64,000 nucleotides of DNA from Desulfocapsa sp. (GTDB lineage Bacteria; Desulfobacterota; Desulfobulbia; Desulfobulbales; Desulfocapsaceae), in the NCBI GenBank assembly GCA_016765495.1, contig JAESPV010000065.1:37941-101940 (forward strand), written 5' to 3'. The position numbers were made by a program, and so were the translations under genes. Shown one piece after another: positions 27,570 to 36,112 of this stretch. The notes beneath the pieces are model-generated. The model worked only from the letters and a program-made list of their open reading frames with translations, was not told where the DNA came from and ran no database searches. Each line of letters opens with the position of its first letter. Position 1 is the first letter of the stretch.

Positions 27570-28806
27570 TATTTTCAATCTTGCATTTCGCAACCTCAGA
27601 CGGTATATGCGGCGAACTCTCCTGACCTCCACTCTCATCACTCTCGGCGTGGTCGCAGTGCTCCTTTTTATTTCCATTGCCGGTTCGTTCAAAAACATGA
27701 TGATTGGACAGGTCACAGATTCCATGCTTGGGCACATGCAGGTACACAAAAAAGGGTATATGGCTTCCATGGACAGTTTGCCTCTCGATAAGAATATGAA
27801 GGGCAAGCAGCTCCAAAAGGTAACAGATGAACTTGACCAGAATAGTAATATCGAAGCCTACTCCATGCGAATTAAGCTTGGCGCAATGTTCAGCAATTAC
27901 AAGGAAACCACCAATATACGCCTGAATGCAGTGAATCCGGAACAGGAGCTGAAAACTGTCCCCATGCTTGCCAAACGAATCATTGAGGGCAAAAAAGAAG
28001 GGCTTATTGCAAAGGGTGAGATACTGGTTCCTGAGTTGATTGCCAAGGGAATGAAGGTTAAAATTGGTGATTCAATAGTCCTTGTTGCTACCAATAAAGA
28101 TGGGTCAGTAAATGCCCAGCCCTTTGTTGTTCGTGGAATCCTTGAAGGTATTTCAGGCCCTGGAGGTCGTGATGGAGTCATCCATATTCACGACGCCAAA
28201 AGCCTCCTGCGTATTAACGACAATGGGGTCAGTGAAATTGCCATTCGTCTGAAAAATATAAAAACCATGGAGAGTGACTTTGCAGGACTGAAACAAAATA
28301 TTGGTTCCTTAAAAAACAAAATGGACAAGCCTGTTTTTGAGATACACACCTGGAAGAAACTCTCACCATTTTTCAATATTGCCCGTATGATTGATCTTAT
28401 GACCCTGTTCATTAAGGTTATGCTTGTGGCCATAGTTCTCGTCAGTATCATGAATGTCATGATTATGGCCGTCTACGAACGAATCAATGAAATTGGTACT
28501 ATTGCTGCAATTGGCACAGTTCCCAATAAGATCCTCTCCCTTTTTGTAGTGGAAGGGTTTTTACTGGGTTGTTTTGGTACTTTTATCGGAGTTATCATCA
28601 GCCTTGTTTCCATTGCTGCAATGAACGCCTCCAAGATCAGCTTTGATTTTGGACGTCAAAAAGGCTTACTGCTTTCTCCAACAATTGGAGCAACAGATGT
28701 AATAACAATTTCACTCATTGTTATTGGAATTTCTGTACTCGCCAGTCTTCAGCCTGCATGGAAAGCAGCCAGGATGGATCCAATTACTGCGCTACGTCAT
28801 GTTTAA
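27562..28806 (+). CDS. FtsX/MacB-type ABC permease
   Basis: A 414-residue inner-membrane permease. One transmembrane helix (about 18-38), a large periplasmic domain of about 230 residues with the MacB-core-like sequence, and three C-terminal helices (about 275-300, 325-350, 375-400) give the standard four-helix FtsX layout. The membrane segment MIDLMTLFIKVMLVAIVLVS followed by YERINEIGTIAAIGT is typical. The ATG at 27562 is chosen over one 15 bases upstream because GGAGGAAAT directly precedes it. It partners the ATPase it overlaps. Confidence 0.9.
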   Translation: MFNIFNLAFRNLRRYMRRTLLTSTLITLGVVAVLLFISIAGSFKNMMIGQVTDSMLGHMQVHKKGYMASMDSLPLDKNMKGKQLQKVTDELDQNSNIEAYSMRIKLGAMFSNYKETTNIRLNAVNPEQELKTVPMLAKRIIEGKKEGLIAKGEILVPELIAKGMKVKIGDSIVLVATNKDGSVNAQPFVVRGILEGISGPGGRDGVIHIHDAKSLLRINDNGVSEIAIRLKNIKTMESDFAGLKQNIGSLKNKMDKPVFEIHTWKKLSPFFNIARMIDLMTLFIKVMLVAIVLVSIMNVMIMAVYERINEIGTIAAIGTVPNKILSLFVVEGFLLGCFGTFIGVIISLVSIAAMNASKISFDFGRQKGLLLSPTIGATDVITISLIVIGISVLASLQPAWKAARMDPITALRHV

Positions 28807-28848
28807 AACCGGAAATTTCAAAAATCTATCCATCTCAGAGGAAAATTC

Positions 28849-29595
28849 ATGCTCTCTATGATCTATAAAATCACTACCTTATCACTTTTGCTGTCACTAC
28901 TCCTGACAGGTACCGCTTTGGCACTGGACGGAAATAAGATCCTGCGTCAGGTGGATGCAAGAATGCAGCCTCAATCTTACGAAATGTATCGTAAGATTAT
29001 CAACATAGAACCCGACGGGAAAAAAAGGGAATTTATTCTCTATACCGTAAAAACAGGACAGGATAAGATGGTTGCACTCTTTATTTCTCCTGCAAGTGAA
29101 GAAGGGAGAGCCACCCTGCGCCTTGGAGACAACATGTGGCTCTATATTCCCAATATTGGTAAACCGTTGCGCATTACCAGCCTCCAATCTGTAATCGGAG
29201 GAATCTTCAACAATTCAGACATCCTACGCCTCGACTACAGTACGGAGTACGACGCCAAAAGTATCACTGAACAGGGCGAAAATTACCTGCTTGAACTCCA
29301 GGCAAAAACCTCCTCAGTGGCCTATGATCACCTGAAAATGGAAGTCGACAAAAAGACTCTGCTACCAACCACAATTGAATGCTATGCAGTCAGTGGGATG
29401 CTCATTAAAACTCTCCGTTACTCAAAAACAAAGGATTTTGGGGGCGGCATGGTCAGACCTTCCGTACTTGAAACCAACAGTCCGCTGCACAAGGGATATC
29501 GCTCTCTCATGCTCTTTGCAAAAATGAAAAAGAAAGATTTTGCTGATGAGGTTTTCACCCTGAACTACCTTTCAAAAATCGATGAGTTACGATAG
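28849..29595 (+). CDS. LolA-like outer membrane lipoprotein-sorting family protein
   Basis: A 248-residue periplasmic protein with a signal peptide (TLSLLLSLLLTGTALA). The mature part follows the LolA/LolB-like half-barrel seen in 'outer membrane lipoprotein-sorting proteins': GNKILRQVDARMQPQ, GRATLRLGDNMWLYIPNIGKPLRI, then LEVDKKTLLPT-type and FTLNYLSKI endings. Such proteins are thought to bind acyl chains and shuttle lipid or lipoprotein. It is placed between an ABC exporter and an outer-membrane barrel, and its 3' end overlaps the next gene by 14 bp. Confidence 0.8.
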   Translation: MLSMIYKITTLSLLLSLLLTGTALALDGNKILRQVDARMQPQSYEMYRKIINIEPDGKKREFILYTVKTGQDKMVALFISPASEEGRATLRLGDNMWLYIPNIGKPLRITSLQSVIGGIFNNSDILRLDYSTEYDAKSITEQGENYLLELQAKTSSVAYDHLKMEVDKKTLLPTTIECYAVSGMLIKTLRYSKTKDFGGGMVRPSVLETNSPLHKGYRSLMLFAKMKKKDFADEVFTLNYLSKIDELR

Positions 29596-30907
29596 AACCA
29601 TCTTTCTTTACAGGGGTTTTTTTTACGCGGTACCGGTTTTTTTCTATCTACTTCTCTTCCCGCCTCTCCTCTATGGAGACGATGAGTTCTCTTTTGATCT
29701 GGGTGAGATCGAAAAGAAAGCTTTGCAAACGGGTGGTTTTCTGGAGTTGCGGAGCACACACATGGACATCAACCAGGGATCTGTCTTCTCCAACTTAAAC
29801 CTTTCAGATCCTGACATATCCACCATTGACCAGATTTTTGGCAGTGTTCAACTGGACGGAAGCTATGAACATGGCATTGGCAGTCTGAACTGGACACTGA
29901 AGGCGGCTGCTCAAGAGGACACTCTGGGATGGAGCGATACAGCAGATATTTTTTCTGCTTATCTCTCTGTCAAGCCAGCCCCTTCTGCCACTCTCACTCT
30001 CGGAAAAAAATCCTACAAATGGGGAAAAGGCTATGCCTGGAATCCCGTTGGTTTTATCAATCGTCCCAAGGATCCCAACAATCCTGATGAGGCTCTTGAG
30101 GGCTACATTACTGCAGAAAGTGATTTAATCAAAAGCTATCAAGGCTCTCTCCAGACAGCAGCGCTCACCCTCGCTGTGCTACCGGTCGGGGAAAATATTA
30201 ACGAAGATTTTGGTAAGCGTGACAATGTTAATCTGGCTGCTAAATTATACCTGTTGTACATGGATACGGATATAGACATCATGTTCCTTACCGGAAACAG
30301 CCGTTCAAACCGGGTCGGACTCGATTTTTCCACAAATCTGGCTCCGCATTTTGAAATTCATGGCGAGCTTGCCTATATCCCTGAATTGAGTAAAATTATT
30401 CTTGGAGACGATAACTCCTCTTCAATTGAGAAAAATTCTGCGCTCTCCACTCTACTTGGAATTCGCTATCTCTTTGACAATGATGTCACCGCCATTATCG
30501 AATATTATTTTAATGGTGGCGGCTACAGTGAAGAGGAGATGGATCGGTTTTACCAGCTGGCTGAAATGGGTTTTGCAGAAGATTCAGCACTCGGCTCCAG
30601 TCTTCTGGGCAAGGCAAGAGAGATGAGCCTGAAAGGATATGGTCGCCCCCAACCCGGAAGACAGTACCTCTACGCAAAATTTACCCGGAAAGAACCCTTT
30701 GATATCCTCTATTTCACTCCCGGAATCACCACAATTTTCAACCTGGAAGATGAAAGCTACTCAATCATCCCGGAAGGTATTTACAGCGGATTCACAAATT
30801 GGGAATTTCGCCTACGGGTTTCGCTCATTAATGGTGGAAAATTCACCGAATTTGGAGAAAAGACCAACAGCAATAAAATTGAATTTCGGGTACGATACTT
30901 TTTCTAA
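29582..30907 (+). CDS. outer-membrane beta-barrel protein
   Basis: A 441-residue protein with a signal-type N-terminus (AVPVFFYLLLFPPLLYGDDE), many alternating hydrophobic/polar strands and a terminal phenylalanine (RVRYFF), which is the usual signal for outer-membrane barrel insertion. A conserved-looking segment, LGKKSYKWGKGYAWNPVGF, and PKDPNNPDEALEGY recall DUF1302-like barrels that accompany LolA-like proteins. It overlaps the LolA-like gene by 14 bp and is followed 102 bp later by the kinase. Probably the outer-membrane end of the transport route; the substrate is unknown. Confidence 0.7.
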   Translation: MSYDRTIFLYRGFFYAVPVFFYLLLFPPLLYGDDEFSFDLGEIEKKALQTGGFLELRSTHMDINQGSVFSNLNLSDPDISTIDQIFGSVQLDGSYEHGIGSLNWTLKAAAQEDTLGWSDTADIFSAYLSVKPAPSATLTLGKKSYKWGKGYAWNPVGFINRPKDPNNPDEALEGYITAESDLIKSYQGSLQTAALTLAVLPVGENINEDFGKRDNVNLAAKLYLLYMDTDIDIMFLTGNSRSNRVGLDFSTNLAPHFEIHGELAYIPELSKIILGDDNSSSIEKNSALSTLLGIRYLFDNDVTAIIEYYFNGGGYSEEEMDRFYQLAEMGFAEDSALGSSLLGKAREMSLKGYGRPQPGRQYLYAKFTRKEPFDILYFTPGITTIFNLEDESYSIIPEGIYSGFTNWEFRLRVSLINGGKFTEFGEKTNSNKIEFRVRYFF

Positions 30908-30965
30908 GCTGATGGTGTCGTAAAAAAAGCTCTCCATCTGCTTCGTTGCAACAACGTACGGTTCC
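30908..30965 (+). repeat. possible dispersed repeat fragment before the kinase gene
   Basis: The stretch TGGTGTCGTAAAAAAAGCTC, then CCATCTGCTTCGTTGCAAC (30912-30951) with a small palindrome CGTTG-CAA-CAACG, resembles intergenic repeats I recall from other sulfur-metabolising Desulfobacterota. There is no second copy in the window, so this is a memory-based guess. Confidence 0.25.
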
Positions 30966-31009
30966 ACGAAATTGTCCAACCCCAGACTCTGAATCCAACG
31001 CACTCACCC

Positions 31010-33163
31010 ATGCGCATATCGCTTCGTCTTAAGCTCACCCTTATTTCCCTGTTACTTCTTATCATCCCTTTAACCGGGTTTCGCTTCAGTGCCATGCTGC
31101 AGGAAAATCTTCTGGCAAGCAGAGAAGATGCGCTGATGTTCACCGCAAAGGCAGTTTCAACAACCCTTGCCAATCGTCCGGGCATATTTGACCGGGAGCT
31201 GTTCTATTCACTCGACCAGAGCCGCGATCTCTACCCCATTCGTCTTTCAAGCTCCATTCGCCTCAACGGAAAAACAGACGATTGGCAGCCGGAACTTTCA
31301 CAAAGTCAGACTTTCGGGGCAGAACATGTTCTTTCTTCCACAACTCCCTATAATCCTGATTCCCTCAGTTTCAATCATCTGGTTGGACAACGGGGGAAAC
31401 ACCTCTACGCCCTGTTTCTGGTTCAGGACGACAAGCTGGTATACCGCCATCCCAACTCACTCTATCCTGAAAAATCAGATCATATCCAAATAGGAATTCA
31501 GGATCCGGATGGAGTTTTTCATCGTTACCTGCTGGCAACTGAAAAAGCAGGATGGGTCAATGGTTTTCGAATGAATCCTGACCTGGAAGACAAAATTCCA
31601 GTCGCCAATGAACCTCGAATCCAGGGAGTGTGGGTTGAAACAGAATACGGCTATATCGTTGAATTGCGCATCCCCTTGGCGATGATTGGAAAACGACTGG
31701 CTTTTGCCGTAGCCGATGTGGACAACAGCCAGGACAGGAAGATCAAAACCCTGATCGGAACAGCAAATCCGGGGAGAACCGGCGAATTAGGCTGGTTGCT
31801 TGCTCCATCAAAAGATATTGAGAACCTGTTAAAAAGTCTGGATCGCCCTCACTCACGCATACGGATAGTTGATGCAAACAGGCGCGTTCGGGCCAGATTC
31901 GGCAGTCTCCAGACAACACGTACTGACCTCATAGCAAGTGAGATTGATAGCAAAACCACCTCCTTACTCAGCTGGCTCCATCACCAACTGTCTCCCGTTT
32001 ACCGACTCTTCACCGAATCATTTTCGTCAAATTTTACCGCTCCGGTATCCCAGGCAACAGAACTTGACATTATGGGGATAGAAGAAGGACTTGCAGGAAA
32101 ATCAAGTATTACCCATTATCGCCTTGATGATGCAGAGGTTGAAGTGATGGCTGCAATCATTCCTTTGCGTGATCATGGCATAATCGTCGGAGTAGTCGTA
32201 GTCGAACAAACCACCAACTCCATTCTGGCGTTGAAAAATAAAATGATTGAAGAATCCATTGGCCTCACCGTGATGGCTTTTATCGTTGTCGGTTTTAGCC
32301 TTCTTTTCTTTGCCTCACGCATCTCAATCCGCATCAGGCACCTGCGGAATCAGGCAGCTAATGCAATCAGTGAAGATGGTCGGATAGTTACTGAGATCAC
32401 TGCTGTAAAGGCAAAAGATGAGATTGGGGATCTTTCAAGAACCCTTGCAAGCATGCTGAACCAGCTAAAGGAGCAAAACGAATATCGGGAAAATATGGCC
32501 AATAATCTTGAACACGAAATGCGCACACCTCTTGCCGGAATTTCCGCCTCTTTAAAAAATATGGAAAAAGAGTTGAACAATCCTACAAAGCAGGTCAAAG
32601 AGTATATAAAGTGGGCTCTTCACGATGTTCAGCGCATGGAATCGCTGCTTACTGCAATACGGGATGCCACCAGTCTGCAAGATGCACTTGTTTATGATTT
32701 TCCTCAAACATTTGACCTTGGTGCCGCCATCTCACTATGGGTGGAACATGGGTGGGAGCCCAGCTATCCACTGGTTGAGTTCAAGTATCATGCCCCAAAT
32801 GAACCAGCTTTAATCCATGGAGACCCTGACAGACTAAAACAGATGATAGAAAAACTTATCGATAATGGCGTTTCCTTCCATAGCCCAGACACCCCCATTA
32901 CTATCAAACTTTCACAAAATCAGGACACTCTTGAATTAAGAATTTTCAACCAGGGTCCAACTATTGCTCCTGAAATGTTGAGACAGATTTTTAACTCCAT
33001 GGTCTCGCTACGCTCAGGAAAGAATGATTCGCCCCACCTGGGACTTGGCCTCTATATTGTTCGCAGTATTGTAGAGCATCATCAGGGAACGATTCTGGCT
33101 GAAAATATAGATGGAGAGAAAAGCGGCGTCTGTGTTATTGTTAGTCTACCTCAACGTATATAA
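31010..33163 (+). CDS. membrane histidine kinase, dedicated-sortase-system type
   Basis: A 717-residue sensor kinase. An N-terminal membrane helix (about 8-24) precedes a large periplasmic region whose first part (about 80-250) looks like a carbohydrate-binding CBM9-type beta-sandwich (SIRLNGKTDDW, HIQIGIQDPDG, GYIVELRIPLAMIG). A second helix (417-437) is followed by a HAMP segment, the phosphoacceptor H502 in NLEHEMRTPL, an ATPase domain with LIDNGVSFH and GLGLYIVRSIVEHHQG. This layout fits, from memory, the 'proteobacterial dedicated sortase' kinase family. No clear ribosome-binding site precedes the ATG. Its likely partner regulator is at 21453. Confidence 0.85.
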   Translation: MRISLRLKLTLISLLLLIIPLTGFRFSAMLQENLLASREDALMFTAKAVSTTLANRPGIFDRELFYSLDQSRDLYPIRLSSSIRLNGKTDDWQPELSQSQTFGAEHVLSSTTPYNPDSLSFNHLVGQRGKHLYALFLVQDDKLVYRHPNSLYPEKSDHIQIGIQDPDGVFHRYLLATEKAGWVNGFRMNPDLEDKIPVANEPRIQGVWVETEYGYIVELRIPLAMIGKRLAFAVADVDNSQDRKIKTLIGTANPGRTGELGWLLAPSKDIENLLKSLDRPHSRIRIVDANRRVRARFGSLQTTRTDLIASEIDSKTTSLLSWLHHQLSPVYRLFTESFSSNFTAPVSQATELDIMGIEEGLAGKSSITHYRLDDAEVEVMAAIIPLRDHGIIVGVVVVEQTTNSILALKNKMIEESIGLTVMAFIVVGFSLLFFASRISIRIRHLRNQAANAISEDGRIVTEITAVKAKDEIGDLSRTLASMLNQLKEQNEYRENMANNLEHEMRTPLAGISASLKNMEKELNNPTKQVKEYIKWALHDVQRMESLLTAIRDATSLQDALVYDFPQTFDLGAAISLWVEHGWEPSYPLVEFKYHAPNEPALIHGDPDRLKQMIEKLIDNGVSFHSPDTPITIKLSQNQDTLELRIFNQGPTIAPEMLRQIFNSMVSLRSGKNDSPHLGLGLYIVRSIVEHHQGTILAENIDGEKSGVCVIVSLPQRI

Positions 33164-33197
33164 TTTAAAAAAGCAACCCACAAAGCGCATCAGAAGA

Positions 33198-34727
33198 ATG
33201 TCCTTCCTCTATCAAGATTCAAACTGGCTGGCAGTCAACAAACCGTCCGGCATCTCTACCCACAGCGCCTATAAAGGTGATATGGGCCTGGTGGAATGGC
33301 TTTTACTCCACCATGACCTGCAGGTGCATATCTGTTCACGCCTTGACAAGGAAACAAGTGGGGTGCTACTCTTTGGACTAAACCCGGCGGCTGTGGCTAG
33401 AGCACAGGTCATTCATGAACAGGAACAGGCAGAGAAAACCTATTTTTTCATCGCAGGAAAGAGTTCAAAATCATCCTGGATCTGCTCAGATCCTCTTGAT
33501 CACAAGCCCTGTAAAACTCATTTCGTTACAATTCAGGAAGGTTCGGCATACACTCTTTACAAAGCACTCATTCATCGTGGCAGAACCCACCAGATAAGAC
33601 GCCATGCTGCAGCATCCGGAATCCCCCTTCTTGGAGATACCGAATACAAAGGTCCTGCATTCTCAAGATTATGTTTGCACTGCAGCAAAGTCGATTGGCC
33701 GGAGATAGAACATCCTCTGCGAGTTGAACTACCACACTGGTTTTTTCAATGTCTCGACACTCTTTCAGAAGAAGTCACAATTCTGGCAATCGCTGAAAAA
33801 CGATATCCTTTTTTATCCGGCATCACAGATTGTTGCAGGCTTATTCATCGTGGAGAGTTTTCGAAGAATGTAGCTATTGATAAATATGGCGAATGGCTCT
33901 GCGTAACAGGGTTCGACGAAACCCTGCCGGCAAAGCAGCTCCTGCACAAAATGCAACACCTGCTTGACTCACTTTCGCATTTCTGTGATTGCCGGGGAGG
34001 AGTAGTAAAAACCAATCTCCGAGATCCACATAAACGAAAGCTTTTTGCAGATATTACCACCTGGGGAAAAGCAATTCCCGACTCTTTTCTCGTACACGAA
34101 CATGATCTGCACTTTGGAGTACAACTTAATAGCCGGCAGCATACAGGGCTCTTTCTTGATCACCGCGACTCCCGCAGACGAATTGCAAAAGCCGCAACAG
34201 GAAAGCGAGTGGTAAACCTGTTTGCCTTCACCTGTTCCTTCTCAGTATATGCACTCGCCGCCGGAGCAGAGGTTGTTTTCTCTGTGGATCTTGCCGCAGG
34301 ATGTCTCAAACACGGCCGGGAGAATGTTGCACTCAATCAACTGGCAAAAACCGGAAATGCAAAGTTTATAAAAGAAGACACCCGCAAATGGCTTGCCAGG
34401 CAAATCCGAAAAAAACAGACCAATGAGTCGGGATTTAATCCTTTTGACCTGATCATCTGTGACCCACCGGTATTTGCCGCAGCAGGTAAAGGGAGAAGTT
34501 TTCATGTGGAAAAAGAGTGGCCGAGTCTTGTTCGTGATGTGCATACCATCCTGGCAAACGATGGAGAAGCCCTTTTTTCCAATAACCATCAGGCAGGATC
34601 TGAGGCTTTTTATTATAATTGCCTGAAAGAAGTATTCTCGAAAGTCACCCGCCTAAAACCTCCTTTGGATTTTCCACAAGTAATGGAACAAGCTTTACAT
34701 GTGCGTATTTACTGGTGCCGGAAATAG
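33198..34727 (+). CDS. RluA-type pseudouridine synthase fused to a SAM methyltransferase
   Basis: A 509-residue two-domain RNA-modification protein. Residues 1-200 are an RluA-family pseudouridine synthase with VNKPSGISTHS, the catalytic aspartate in SRLDKETSG (D50) and GRTHQIRRHAAASGIPLLGD. Residues about 225-509 form a Rossmann methyltransferase of the RlmK/RlmI type, with FLDHRDSRRRI, motif I NLFAFTCSFS (340-349), SVDLAAGCL and the catalytic-loop CDPPVFAAAGKG (421-432). The start at 33198 is chosen by domain alignment; the frame is open farther upstream into the kinase gene. It probably modifies rRNA; the exact site is unknown. Confidence 0.85.
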   Translation: MSFLYQDSNWLAVNKPSGISTHSAYKGDMGLVEWLLLHHDLQVHICSRLDKETSGVLLFGLNPAAVARAQVIHEQEQAEKTYFFIAGKSSKSSWICSDPLDHKPCKTHFVTIQEGSAYTLYKALIHRGRTHQIRRHAAASGIPLLGDTEYKGPAFSRLCLHCSKVDWPEIEHPLRVELPHWFFQCLDTLSEEVTILAIAEKRYPFLSGITDCCRLIHRGEFSKNVAIDKYGEWLCVTGFDETLPAKQLLHKMQHLLDSLSHFCDCRGGVVKTNLRDPHKRKLFADITTWGKAIPDSFLVHEHDLHFGVQLNSRQHTGLFLDHRDSRRRIAKAATGKRVVNLFAFTCSFSVYALAAGAEVVFSVDLAAGCLKHGRENVALNQLAKTGNAKFIKEDTRKWLARQIRKKQTNESGFNPFDLIICDPPVFAAAGKGRSFHVEKEWPSLVRDVHTILANDGEALFSNNHQAGSEAFYYNCLKEVFSKVTRLKPPLDFPQVMEQALHVRIYWCRK

Positions 34728-34758
34728 TTTTTCCCTTTAATACATTTGGGGAAAAACT
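34726..34758. terminator. A/T-rich stem-loop between convergent genes
   Basis: AGTTTTTCCC (34726-34735) and GGGAAAAACT (34749-34758) are perfect 10-bp arms with a 13-base loop, beginning at the stop codon of the fusion gene. A second G/C hairpin, GGGG-GGAG-CCCC (34787-34798), is followed by a T-rich run on the plus strand. Together they are a plausible terminator zone between this gene and the convergent radical SAM gene. Confidence 0.5.
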
Positions 34759-34956
34759 CTTCCCACAAAGATTGGAGCATTTTTTTGGGGGGAGCCCCTA
34801 TTGTTCTTTTTGTTCTGTTTCTTTTTAATTATCTTGCAGACAAAGAACCATTCAAATATTTATGCACAAGGCTGGATTTACGGTGATACGGTTTGTGAGC
34901 TCTGAGTCTCTCCCGTAGTTCTTTCCAGTCGATCGTTACACCCGGCTTCTCCTTCC

Positions 34957-35865
34957 CTACTTATACATGGCAGCCAATCCTGAACGAGCCTCACCCTCCA
35001 GAATCTTACGCATATCAGGCGAATTAAATAATTTCTCGCAAAGCTCACATTTCCTGTAATGAATAATATCTCTTGCTTTAAAGCCGGCAAATGAAGCAAT
35101 CCCGCTTATCCCCATATTCCGAATATGATTGTAGAGGCTATTGGTTTCACTTTTGACGAACAGTTCGTCGATACTGGTCTGCTTAGCGTTTCCAAGATAA
35201 AAAAAGTTTGTGTTTGTAAAATGACTTCCGGCGTCACAACAGGCATACAAATCAAGATTTGGCGCAAGGTAGGGATTCATGGGGCAACAATTTTCCTGAT
35301 AGTCGGTGCGGATCGGGATACGTTCAAATGATTCTGCACGACCTGAAAAAATGACCGGCTCCGGGAAAAATATCAGCTTATGGTGCCGTAAATAGTCTTC
35401 GAAAAGATCATCCTGCTCAGAAAAATCAGTTACAAAAGAAACAAAATAATCCATCCCGTTTTTCATACAGCTTTGGGCTGCATTTACTATATTTTCACGC
35501 GCTACATTCTTCTGATGCCAGCGACTGTAGCTAAGACGCAGCTGTGAAAGTCCACTGTTCTTCAACTGTTCGACATAGCTGTCTGCACGCTCAACCGTTT
35601 GTGCCCAGAAACTATTGGTCACAACCCTTGTGTACATTCCGTATTCCCGGCAGATCTTTAGCAACTCACAAATATCATCAAGATAGATAAGCGGTTCTCC
35701 GGCAGTAAAGCTGATCCCCCGAATCTGTGCACTTGCCAGTTCGGAAATAATATCCTTTGCCTGAGTCAGATCCATCTTTACATGTTCACCGCTACCATCT
35801 GCAGCAACACAATGCTCACATTTGATATTACACCGGGTCGAATATCCAAAAGCTATTTTTCTCAT
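34957..35865 (-). CDS. radical SAM protein with extra C-terminal cysteines
   Basis: A 302-residue radical SAM enzyme. The 4Fe-4S cluster motif is RCNIKCEHC (C12, C16, C19), with a SAM-binding GISFTAGEPL near residue 54 and RVVTNSFWAQ near 84. The C-terminal half has paired cysteines (ENCCP, DLYACCDAG, KCELC) like a reduced SPASM/twitch region holding a further cluster. Peptide-modifying radical SAM enzymes often have this layout. Immediately upstream on the same strand is a 33-codon ORF with its own ribosome-binding site and three cysteines (35901-36002). No other maturation or export genes are adjacent. Substrate unknown. Confidence 0.8.
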   Translation of the reverse strand: MRKIAFGYSTRCNIKCEHCVAADGSGEHVKMDLTQAKDIISELASAQIRGISFTAGEPLIYLDDICELLKICREYGMYTRVVTNSFWAQTVERADSYVEQLKNSGLSQLRLSYSRWHQKNVARENIVNAAQSCMKNGMDYFVSFVTDFSEQDDLFEDYLRHHKLIFFPEPVIFSGRAESFERIPIRTDYQENCCPMNPYLAPNLDLYACCDAGSHFTNTNFFYLGNAKQTSIDELFVKSETNSLYNHIRNMGISGIASFAGFKARDIIHYRKCELCEKLFNSPDMRKILEGEARSGLAAMYK

Positions 35866-35900
35866 AGTTTCACAACATTAAACGTCTAACATTATCCTAC

Positions 35901-36002
35901 CTAACCAACTATACTTACATCCTTTTTTTCGCATCGAACATAACACTTTGAACACAACATAAACACAACAAACACTAACGAATTACTATACAGATAATTC
36001 AT
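35901..36002 (-). CDS. candidate 33-residue peptide upstream of the radical SAM gene
   Basis: The minus-strand ATG at 36002 is preceded by GGAG with 4-base spacing (36010-36007) and opens a 33-codon frame ending in TAG at 35901. The product starts MNYLYSNSLVFVVFML, continues CSKCYVRC with cysteines at 17, 20 and 24, and ends EKKDVSIVG. It lies 35 bp upstream of the radical SAM start. Size, position and cysteine pattern suit a modified-peptide precursor, but the hydrophobic middle could equally be a tiny membrane peptide, or the frame may be chance in AT-rich DNA. No homologue is recognised. Confidence 0.35.
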   Translation of the reverse strand: MNYLYSNSLVFVVFMLCSKCYVRCEKKDVSIVG

Positions 36003-36018
36003 TATTCTCCAAATTTTT

Positions 36019-36049
36019 TTTACAATGAGAGAAATCCATGTTTTATAAT
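36019..36049 (+). promoter_or_regulatory. candidate promoter of the PilZ gene
   Basis: TTTACA (36019-36024) and a perfect TATAAT (36044-36049) are spaced by 19 bases, slightly long for sigma-70. The PilZ ATG is about 60 bases downstream. It overlaps the region from which the minus-strand peptide/radical SAM transcript would also start. Confidence 0.35.
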
Positions 36050-36112
36050 AAGATGCAATACTTAAAATTCCCTCCTCGAAATACCAGGCAGAGACCAACA
36101 AGGGTAAACAAT

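Noticed and set aside
34878..35099. 73-codon minus-strand frame at the 3' end of the radical SAM gene
   Set aside because: It overlaps the radical SAM reading frame in another phase and lacks a start signal; not considered a second peptide.
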